IMG/VR virus record: IMGVR_UViG_3300024243_000080
Location: 1 to 24,537 of that record
From: a virus
Length of the DNA stretch: 24,537 nt
Strand: one strand, 5' to 3'
The notes under the pieces are model-generated. The model was not told where the DNA came from and made no database searches. It saw only the letters and a list, made by a program, of their open reading frames with translations. The translations under genes were made by a program, and so were the position numbers. The first letter of the stretch is position 1, and every line of letters begins with the position of its first letter. Positions 5,344 to 10,210 of the stretch are shown here, piece after piece.

Positions 5344-5739
5344 TTAGAACGGTTGATCTATCATGTGTTGTGGAATCTGAGGCTGTTCTTGTTGTGCAGG
5401 AGCTTTGTCCAGCATTTGAAGAACACCTTGGTAACCTGCTACAACAACTTCAGTCACATATTGTGTAATGTTGTCTTTGTTAACGAAGCTACGATGGTTT
5501 AATTTACCCTCAATGTATACTTTAGAGCCTTTCTTTAGATACTTAGCAGCAATATCAGAAACCTTACCTCTGAACACTACTCTATGTATTTGATTAGACT
5601 CTACTTTGTTACCATTCTGGTCTTTGTAAGACTCATCTGTATAGATATTTACATTGGTTAATGAACCGCCATCTTGAAATGTTTTAGTTTCTGGATTAGC
5701 GCCTAAGTTACCTACAATTGTTACTTTATTGATTGACAT
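5344..5739 (-). CDS. ssb: single-stranded DNA-binding protein
   Basis: 131 residues from ATG at 5739, with AGGAGACATAATC upstream. The start MSINKVTIVGNLGANPETKTF and the VNIYTDESYKDQNGNKVE, HRVVFRGKVSDIAAKYLKKGSKVYIEGKL and YVTEVVV blocks follow the bacterial SSB OB-fold (about residues 1-105). A short Q/P-rich linker leads to the tip MIDQPF, the place of the acidic DDIPF tail that recruits partners in bacterial SSBs; the PF is kept but the acidic run is reduced to a single D. It should coat single-stranded DNA during phage replication as a tetramer. At 131 residues it is shorter than the about 178 of E. coli, mainly through a short linker. Its neighbourhood with the candidate origin supports a replication role. 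Confidence 0.95.
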   Translation of the reverse strand: MSINKVTIVGNLGANPETKTFQDGGSLTNVNIYTDESYKDQNGNKVESNQIHRVVFRGKVSDIAAKYLKKGSKVYIEGKLNHRSFVNKDNITQYVTEVVVAGYQGVLQMLDKAPAQQEQPQIPQHMIDQPF

Positions 5740-5923
5740 GATTATGTCTCCTAATTATTATAGTAATGCACACACTGTCGAGGCTGTCCTCTCTTGGTAC
5801 ACATTACGAGTTATAAAGATGAAGCGAGATTGCTTCGTAATACACACTGGTTTAGACAATGTATATTAAGAAGAAATTAGGTAGTTTAGGTGGTGTATTG
5901 TCTTACCTAGGACAATGTATGGT
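5740..5923 (-). promoter_or_regulatory. dyad-rich leader upstream of ssb
   Basis: A 184-base gap without a gene. It holds GTAATG/CATTAC (5763-5768/5802-5807) around a GAGG-CTGT-CCTC hairpin, a GAAGC/GCTTC hairpin at 5821-5836, and interleaved inverted repeats AGACAAT/ATTGTCT (5854-5860/5897-5903) and TAGGTA/TACCTA (5878-5883/5904-5909). ACAATGTAT occurs twice (5856, 5912). On the minus strand TATAAT lies about 20 bases before the ssb start and could be a -10 box, but no good -35 is seen. Confidence 0.35.
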
Positions 5924-6109
5924 TTAACAAGTACAATTGTTACTGTACTTATGGAAGTCTTTACCAGCATATTGAAGCTGTTCTTCGACTAATGGCATTA
6001 TGTCTTTGTTAACATATGTTATGTAATAGTCGTTATTGTTGTTATCAACATCATTGATTTCACATTTAAAACACCATGTGTCATCGTTCCAAATAGCAAT
6101 TGTTTCCAT
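5924..6109 (-). CDS. hypothetical protein, 61 residues
   Basis: ATG at 6109 with GGAGTAATAATATG. The protein, METIAIWNDDTWCFKCEIND at the start, has an N/D-rich middle (NDVDNNNNDYY) and ends SNNCTC. It holds four cysteines in two pairs (CFKC, CTC), which could bind a metal, although the spacing does not match a standard zinc finger. It stands alone: 216 bases of structured non-coding sequence separate it from the gene upstream and 184 bases separate it from ssb. No family recognised. Confidence 0.6.
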   Translation of the reverse strand: METIAIWNDDTWCFKCEINDVDNNNNDYYITYVNKDIMPLVEEQLQYAGKDFHKYSNNCTC

Positions 6110-6139
6110 ATTATTACTCCTGTTATTAAATAAGTAAGC

Positions 6140-6248
6140 AGTTTGGGAATGTCTTTCAATTCAGTCTTGCTTAGGACTATGGAACAGTCTGCGTGCTCTG
6201 ATAAATCAGTAGCTATGTCATTTGTGTGACAGAGGCAGTTCCCGAACT
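6140..6248 (-). ncRNA. candidate structured RNA / leader with closing stem and three hairpins
   Basis: AGTTTGGGAA (6140-6149) pairs with TTCCCGAACT (6239-6248) over 10 positions with one mismatch in DNA that becomes a G-U pair in one RNA strand. Inside are three small hairpins: AGTCT/GGACT (6163-6167/6174-6178), GCT-CTGA/TCAG-T-AGC (6195-6213) and GTCA/TGAC (6217-6230). It lies between two minus-strand genes, so either a 5' leader of 5924-6109 or a separate RNA is possible. The strand is uncertain. Confidence 0.35.
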
Positions 6249-6264
6249 AGAATTAACATTAAAG

Positions 6265-6316
6265 ATTCACATAATGGACACAAATGAGTTCGCTCTTTAA
6301 CTCATGACGTGTACAT
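6265..6316 (-). promoter_or_regulatory. repeated dyad element, copy 2
   Basis: ATTCACATAATGGACACAA at 6265-6283 is identical to copy 1, and CGTGTACAT lies at 6308-6316. Between them ATGAGTT (6284-6290) pairs with AACTCAT (6299-6305), giving a 7-bp inner stem with an 8-base loop. The element begins 9 bases after the stop of 6326-6655 in the minus direction, so it again separates two minus-strand genes. Confidence 0.5.
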
Positions 6317-6325
6317 AGGTTGTCA

Positions 6326-6655
6326 TTAGCCTATATTCTCTTTAGATTCCACGTACTTAACCAGAGCTTGATCAGTATCTATATCATCATCGAAGCGTAT
6401 GTCTTCAATGTTTTCTAGATAATCATGCATCTCTAACCTTTCCTTCTCAATGTCTCTTTCTGGAATCACACCATCAACCGCTATGTCAAATGCCTCCCAC
6501 CATAGCTCGGCACTTATGCCCATAGACATAAAGGTTAACTGAAGCCCATCCATAAACACACTCCACTCCTTGTATTCATTTAAAGTATCAGGCTTAACTT
6601 CATGTTGTTGTTCTAGTATCTCATGGATACTTCTTGCAAGTTCTATTGCATTCAT
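6326..6655 (-). CDS. hypothetical acidic protein, 109 residues
   Basis: The start is the ATG at 6655 (MNAIELARSIHEILEQQ), because AAGGAGG lies 4 bases upstream. An in-frame ATG further out would give an asparagine-rich extension and would run through the Shine-Dalgarno and reach a DnaA box, so it is rejected. The protein is acidic and mostly helical, with an EWSVFMDGLQLTFMSMGISAELWWEAF core (about residues 29-55) and a strongly acidic tail. It is the first gene next to the candidate origin, 43 bases from the DnaA box pair, which makes a replication role conceivable but unproven. No family recognised. Confidence 0.65.
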   Translation of the reverse strand: MNAIELARSIHEILEQQHEVKPDTLNEYKEWSVFMDGLQLTFMSMGISAELWWEAFDIAVDGVIPERDIEKERLEMHDYLENIEDIRFDDDIDTDQALVKYVESKENIG

Positions 6656-6697
6656 ATGACCTCCTTGGTCGTTATTATTATTGGTGTTATTGGTATA

Positions 6698-6730
6698 GTT
6701 ATCCACAGGTTTTAAACAGTTGTGGATAAC
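6698..6730. promoter_or_regulatory. inverted pair of DnaA boxes
   Basis: TTATCCACA at 6699-6707 and its inverse TGTGGATAA at 6721-6729 both match the bacterial DnaA-box consensus exactly. With the flanking bases they form the 10-bp inverted repeat GTTATCCACA/TGTGGATAAC around a 13-base spacer. Two perfect boxes in 33 bases are very unlikely by chance. The pair adjoins a 770-base repeat-rich gap, supporting an origin that uses host DnaA. Confidence 0.7.
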
Positions 6731-6755
6731 TCCGCAATCCCTTACGTAGTATACG

Positions 6756-6781
6756 AAATTCCTATTGTGTCCTTATAGAGG
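6756..6781 (+). repeat. 26-bp direct repeat with hairpin, left copy
   Basis: The 26 bases at 6756-6781 (core CCTATTGTGTCCTTATAG) recur exactly at 7358-7383. AGAGGG (6778-6783) then pairs with CCCTCT around AATTA, a short hairpin downstream of the repeat. The core TTGTGTCC is also the reverse complement of the GGACACAA in the dyad elements. Could be a terminator, operator or origin boundary. Confidence 0.55.
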
Positions 6782-6908
6782 GAATTACCCTCTCTGATTA
6801 TATTGGACAATGACGAGCTGAGATGGGCACAGCTTCGAGTCTCTAATGCCCGCATTAAGACACATAGATGAACCATAGATGTACATGGATGATTCTTGGA
6901 GAGGATAA

Positions 6909-7024
6909 CAGTAACTAAGTAGATTTCGATTACGACCCACATAAGACTCAGTAATGAGTTAAGTGAAACGATAGAGGGAAAGTATAGAGTCTGTGAAGAT
7001 TCAATACAGTCTACTTAGTTACTG
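6909..7024. repeat. 15-bp perfect inverted repeat with nested dyads
   Basis: CAGTAACTAAGTAGA at 6909-6923 is the exact reverse complement of 7010-7024. The enclosed 86 bases hold a smaller hairpin ACTCA-GTAA-TGAGT (about 6946-6959). CGATTAC (6928-6934) also pairs with GTAATCG further downstream (about 7053-7059). It may form a cruciform or a structured transcript within the candidate origin. Confidence 0.5.
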
Positions 7025-7110
7025 ATATGCTTTCTGATTCGAGTCTTGTTTAGGTAATCGTAACTGTACTTGGTAATGGCTCAGTAATGAACATTGATGA
7101 TGCATAGTGT

Positions 7111-7290
7111 CATATCAAATGTGTTCAATGATGCCATCAAATGTGTTCAATGATGCCACGTAGATGTAGTACATAGATGCCATCAAATGTGTTCAATGAT
7201 GCTATCAAATGTGTGGCACATAGATGCCATCAAATGTGTTGCAAATGTGTTCAATGATGTCATCAAATGTGTTGCAAATGTGTTGCACAT
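7111..7290 (+). repeat. iteron-like array, eight CAAATGTGT repeats
   Basis: CAAATGTGT starts at 7116, 7138, 7184, 7206, 7231, 7242, 7264 and 7275. Steps are 22, 46, 22, 25, 11, 22 and 11 bases, mostly one or two helical turns, so all sites would face nearly the same side of the DNA. The fuller unit is a 22-mer (ATCAAATGTGTTCAATGATG core) with ATCA/TGAT ends. Such phased direct repeats are the hallmark of iterons bound by a replication initiator. Confidence 0.65.
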
Positions 7291-7357
7291 ACACTAATAC
7301 CCCATAGAAACACTCAAGTACCATGTAAGGACAGTGTAGGAACGACTATCCTGCTAT

Positions 7358-7383
7358 AAATTCCTATTGTGTCCTTATAGAGG
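7358..7383 (+). repeat. 26-bp direct repeat with hairpin, right copy
   Basis: Exact copy of 6756-6781, 602 bases away on the same strand. Here AGAGG pairs with CCTCT after a longer 11-base loop, so the repeat and the hairpin-forming principle are kept while the loop differs. The two copies enclose the iterons and the inverted repeat. Confidence 0.55.
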
Positions 7384-7407
7384 ACAGTATTGCACCCTCT
7401 AAGCTCC

Positions 7408-7457
7408 GTAATTGTGTCTTAAAGGCACGATTACTACCTCAGTGATACCTAAGGTAG
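7408..7457. terminator. two adjacent hairpins beyond the 7478-7783 gene
   Basis: GTAATTGTG (7408-7416) and CACGATTAC (7426-7434) form a 9-bp stem with one wobble and a 9-base loop. CTACCT (7434-7439) and AGGTAG (7452-7457) form a second stem. They lie just past the stop of the minus-strand gene 7478-7783. No T-run follows, so intrinsic termination is possible but not shown. Confidence 0.35.
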
Positions 7458-7477
7458 GGTCAAGGCTTATAACGCCT

Positions 7478-7783
7478 CTAATCGCTTGCTATTTCAAGGT
7501 GGACATTACTGTCATCCCAAGAGATAACAAAGCCGAACCTATCTGATTCTAGCATGTACACACCTGTGTCCAGCCTAGACCACCACTTAGACAGCTGAAC
7601 GTGCTCTACTAAAGCTCGCATTAACTTACGATGCTTACTTACATTCAAGTCTACCTCGATAGACCCAGATTGCTTACGCTTTCTGATTATCTTGCCGATA
7701 GCCTGTTGTGCTAGGTTGCCTCTAGTAGGCTCGATATGATACTTAAGTCCACCTACGTGAACGATTGTTGAATTGATATCCAT
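7478..7783 (-). CDS. hypothetical basic protein, 101 residues
   Basis: ATG at 7783 with the AGGAGTAATAACATG cassette; stop TAG at 7478-7480. The protein begins MDINSTIVHVGGLKYHIEPT, has a strongly basic stretch KIIRKRKQSGSIEVDLNVSKHRKLMRALVEH (about residues 31-61) and ends with a beta-rich part (VYMLESDRFGFVISWDDSNVHLEIA). The basic patch suggests nucleic-acid binding. It lies directly between the candidate origin and the divergent control region, with a dyad element 39 bases upstream, so it is probably the first early gene transcribed from the divergent region. An initiator or regulator role is attractive but no domain is recognised. Confidence 0.65.
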   Translation of the reverse strand: MDINSTIVHVGGLKYHIEPTRGNLAQQAIGKIIRKRKQSGSIEVDLNVSKHRKLMRALVEHVQLSKWWSRLDTGVYMLESDRFGFVISWDDSNVHLEIASD

Positions 7784-7821
7784 GTTATTACTCCTATGTT
7801 GTTATAAATGAATCGAGAATG

Positions 7822-7861
7822 ATTCACATAGTGGACACAAGAGCTTGCTCGCCGTGTACAC
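7822..7861 (-). promoter_or_regulatory. repeated dyad element, copy 3
   Basis: ATTCACATAGTGGACACAA at 7822-7840 differs from copies 1 and 2 by one base, and CGTGTACA follows at 7853-7860. The variable middle is a short dyad GAGC-TT-GCTC, unlike those of the other copies. A GAATC/GATTC stem lies just beside it. It sits 39 bases upstream of the first minus-strand gene, so a promoter or operator function fits best here. Confidence 0.5.
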
Positions 7862-7916
7862 AGAAGCCCTAGAGAGTTAAGGGGGTGTCAAAGTATATCG
7901 GGGGGTGGTTGTAATA

Positions 7917-7922
7917 TATAAT
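7917..7922 (+). promoter_or_regulatory. possible -10 box of the late operon
   Basis: TATAAT at 7917-7922 faces the plus-strand genes, just before the tandem duplication. No convincing -35 lies 16-18 bases upstream (the sequence there is TATATC-like), so this may be chance in AT-rich DNA or need an activator. Confidence 0.25.
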
Positions 7923-7923
7923 A

Positions 7924-7995
7924 CCCATAGACGATGTACAGATAAGATTTCAAATATGACCCATAGACGATGTACAGATAAGATTTCAAATATGA
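7924..7995 (+). repeat. perfect 36-bp tandem duplication before the late genes
   Basis: Positions 7924-7959 and 7960-7995 are identical, each starting CCCATAGACGATGTACAGAT and ending AAATATGA. The second copy ends 18 bases before the first late start codon at 8014. A perfect double copy in a leader points to a duplicated binding site or promoter of the head-tail operon. A related string, CCATAGATGTACA, occurs near 6872. Confidence 0.7.
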
Positions 7996-8013
7996 CAAAA
8001 CAAGGAGATTTAT

Positions 8014-8433
8014 ATGCCAAGAAAGAAGGCTACGTTAGAGGCTAAGATTAAAGCTAGAAAGGATGGTGGAGAAAGACTGAAAGAGGCTGGGAAAGCTTAT
8101 AGGTTCAAGCCAGGGGTCTCTGGAAATCCTACAGGAAAGGGAAAGAAGGGAAGTAAAAACAAACATGTAAGCATCCCTTCAATTGAAGAGGCTATGAAGG
8201 ATATGGTGCTGATAGATGGTAATATCCCAGCATCTGTTAGGCTTATGATGTTAATGGAAAGGAATATGGCGCAGAATACGCCCACTGGCGATAAGATGGC
8301 TCTGGAATGTATTAAAGAGATTAATAAGTACACTGAAGCAACTAAGGATGCTAAGGAAGTGAATAAGAACGATGTAGAGGATTTATCGAATAAAGAAATT
8401 AAGGAAAGACTGTTTAAGATTGTTAACGACTAA
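8014..8433 (+). CDS. terminase small subunit-like protein (DUF5681-like motif)
   Basis: 139 residues with CAAGGAGATTTAT upstream of the ATG. Residues 31-50 (FKPGVSGNPTGKGKKGSKNK) carry the F-K-P-G-x-S-G-N-P-x-G-x-x-K-G-S-K-N motif known as DUF5681, which in phages and prophages usually lies just ahead of the large terminase. The N-terminus is very basic, and the C-terminal half is helical with a conserved-looking MALECIKEINKY segment. It is the first gene of the plus-strand block and lies two genes before the large terminase, so a role in recognising phage DNA for packaging is likely. The call rests on motif and position. Confidence 0.7.
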   Translation: MPRKKATLEAKIKARKDGGERLKEAGKAYRFKPGVSGNPTGKGKKGSKNKHVSIPSIEEAMKDMVLIDGNIPASVRLMMLMERNMAQNTPTGDKMALECIKEINKYTEATKDAKEVNKNDVEDLSNKEIKERLFKIVND

Positions 8434-8444
8434 GGAGGTTCAAG

Positions 8445-8564
8445 ATGCAAAAGCTGATTGATTTGATGAAAGATATCATTGCATTGTTTAAGAAAGACAC
8501 TACAAAGAAGAGTACAAAGAAGAGGGGCCCTGGAAGACATAAAGGCTCTAAGAACAAGAAATAA
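8445..8564 (+). CDS. 39-residue basic protein between terminase genes
   Basis: ATG at 8445 preceded by AAGGAGG with a 6-base gap; the stop TAA at 8562-8564 overlaps the start of the large terminase gene as TAATG, so terminase translation is probably coupled to it. The product is MQKLIDLMKDIIALFKK followed by a lysine-rich tail with RGPGRHKGSKNKK. That tail echoes the KGSKNK of the upstream protein and resembles an AT-hook-like G-R-x-x-G-S-K-N-K DNA-binding motif. The amphipathic N-terminus could be a helix for protein contact. Likely a DNA-binding packaging accessory, but that is an inference. Confidence 0.65.
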   Translation: MQKLIDLMKDIIALFKKDTTKKSTKKRGPGRHKGSKNKK

Positions 8565-10198
8565 TGAATCCTAATAAAGAAGCTGCTCAGTTATTGGCTG
8601 AATTAGAGAAGCGTAAGGTGTGGAAAAGATGGAAGAGAGAACCAAGGGCTTTTATTGAAGAAGCTTTAATGATCTATCCTAAGGATGCTGACAAAGGTCT
8701 TATCCATCTGACAGTTAACAAGGCTCAAGAGGTTGTTGTTGATGAGTATATTAAGCAGATGAAAGAAATCGGATATGTCCGAATGATCATCAGTAAGTAC
8801 AGACAGGCAGGGTTCTCAACTATATCAAGTGCTTTGATCTTTCATAGAACTCTCTTTTTTAAGAATACGAGAGCTGTAATTATTTCGTTAGATAAGCCTA
8901 CGACTGAGAGTATCTTTAGTATGAGTAAGACATTCTGGGAGAATCTTCCTGAGAATGTTAGGCCAGAGTTAGGGGTATCGAATAAGAGGGAAATGGTCTT
9001 CAAGGAGAACGATTCCAAATTTAGATTGTTCACAGCTGGAGCAGATAACCCAGGACGAGGCACTACTAATACTGCGTTACTTTGTGATGAAACTGCTTTC
9101 TTCCAGAATGCTGATAAGGTTATGGCTGGACTATTCCAGTCTGTAGCGCTCACTAAAGGTAGTATTATTATCATTAATAGTACATCTAACGGTGCTCAAG
9201 GTGTTTATTATGATTTGTGGAATAAGGCAGAGAAAGGGGAAGGTAACTTTACGCCTTTGTTTGTGCCTTGGCATCTACAAGATGAGTATAGGCTTAAGTG
9301 TCCCGATAATATCGAATTAACTCCCGATGAGGGCAGGTTAAAGGAAAGATGGGCACTAGATAACGAGCAGATCTTTTGGAGAAGGATTAAGGTTGCAGAG
9401 ACATCCACAGCGATGTTTAAGCAGGAGTATCCTTTTACAGCTGAAGAAAGCTTCTTACAAAGTGGTAGTTCTGTATTCAGTAAAGAAACTTTGGACAAGT
9501 ACATTACCATAACCCCAGAGAGCATAAGAGAATATAATGACGACTATTCTGCGTTTGACGAGTCTAATGAAGGAAGTTTATCCATTTGGCAGGCTCCGCA
9601 AAAGAACTCAAAGTATTTAATCGGGGCAGATGTCGCTTTAGGTGTAAAGGGCGATTACTCGGTAGCAACAGTAATGAACTCGGAAAGGGAGGTTGTGGCT
9701 ATTTACAGAAGCAATATTACTGACCCTGTTAGATTTGGAAAGATTTTGTTTTACTTAGGTAGATGGTATAACAACGGATTGATTTGCCCAGAGGCAAACT
9801 CAATTGGCATTGCAACAGTACAGCAACTATTTGGCATGAATTATCCAAATCTGTATCAGCAAAGAAAGACTGCTAACACAGCCTCAGATAGTATTAACCA
9901 TTTAGGTTTTAAGACAACAACAGCAACAAGAGCCCCAATTATTTCTAATTTAAGAAGAATGATTGAGGATGAGGATATAGCGATTCCTAGTAGTTTGATA
10001 ATAGAAGAATTAAGAAACTTCATTATTACTCCAAGTGGAAAAGCAGAGGCCTCAGTAGGACATCATGATGACATGGTGATGAGTTTAGCAATTACTTGTG
10101 AGGCTTATCGTACACATGGTCATTCATTAACTAACCAAACCTTTAGTTGGGGAGAGATTAATTCTCAGTACCAAGCCCCAGATACTAAGTGGTTATAA
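8564..10198 (+). CDS. terL: large terminase subunit (packaging ATPase and nuclease)
   Basis: 544 residues. The N-terminal ATPase has a deviant Walker A SKYRQAGFST (residues 77-86), where the usual G-K-T is replaced by R-Q-x-G-x-S-T as in many phage terminases. The Walker B is ALLCDE (171-176, with D175 and E176), and a coupling motif INSTSNG follows (204-210). The C-terminal RNase H-like nuclease shows IGADVALGVKGDYS (D356), CPEANSIG (E410) and HHDDMVMSL (D502, D503), the acidic metal-binding set. It drives ATP-powered DNA translocation into the prohead through the portal and cuts the concatemer. Its start overlaps the previous stop by one base and the portal gene follows 12 bases later. Confidence 0.95.
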   Translation: MNPNKEAAQLLAELEKRKVWKRWKREPRAFIEEALMIYPKDADKGLIHLTVNKAQEVVVDEYIKQMKEIGYVRMIISKYRQAGFSTISSALIFHRTLFFKNTRAVIISLDKPTTESIFSMSKTFWENLPENVRPELGVSNKREMVFKENDSKFRLFTAGADNPGRGTTNTALLCDETAFFQNADKVMAGLFQSVALTKGSIIIINSTSNGAQGVYYDLWNKAEKGEGNFTPLFVPWHLQDEYRLKCPDNIELTPDEGRLKERWALDNEQIFWRRIKVAETSTAMFKQEYPFTAEESFLQSGSSVFSKETLDKYITITPESIREYNDDYSAFDESNEGSLSIWQAPQKNSKYLIGADVALGVKGDYSVATVMNSEREVVAIYRSNITDPVRFGKILFYLGRWYNNGLICPEANSIGIATVQQLFGMNYPNLYQQRKTANTASDSINHLGFKTTTATRAPIISNLRRMIEDEDIAIPSSLIIEELRNFIITPSGKAEASVGHHDDMVMSLAITCEAYRTHGHSLTNQTFSWGEINSQYQAPDTKWL

Positions 10199-10210
10199 GC
10201 GAGAGAGCGA

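Larger units (their letters stand above)
6698..7290. other. candidate replication origin region
   Basis: No gene is visible between 6656 and 7477; the only open frame, at 6742-6942 on the minus strand, has no Shine-Dalgarno or family match. The stretch combines DnaA boxes (6699-6729), a 26-bp direct repeat with hairpin (6756), a 15-bp inverted repeat (6909-6923/7010-7024), CTCAGTAATGA twice (6947, 7080) and the iteron-like array (7111-7290). This set is typical of iteron-type origins. Replication has not been shown, and no initiator gene is recognised in the window. Confidence 0.55.

Noticed and set aside
6140-6248. tRNA or tmRNA
   Set aside because: Closing stem, loop sizes and lack of a GGTTC-type T-loop do not fit a cloverleaf.
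6656-6706. Longer N-terminus for the 6326-6655 protein
   Set aside because: The extension is asparagine-rich low complexity, covers the real Shine-Dalgarno and reaches into a DnaA box.
6742-6942. 66-residue minus-strand open frame in the origin gap
   Set aside because: No Shine-Dalgarno, no family match, odd composition, and it runs across repeat and hairpin DNA. It is more likely chance.
7111-7290. CRISPR array
   Set aside because: Repeats are 9-22 bases with almost no unique spacers and irregular 11/22-base steps; no cas gene is near.
7924-7995. Phage attachment site from the 36-bp repeat
   Set aside because: No integrase is in the window, and direct tandem copies next to a start codon fit a control site better.
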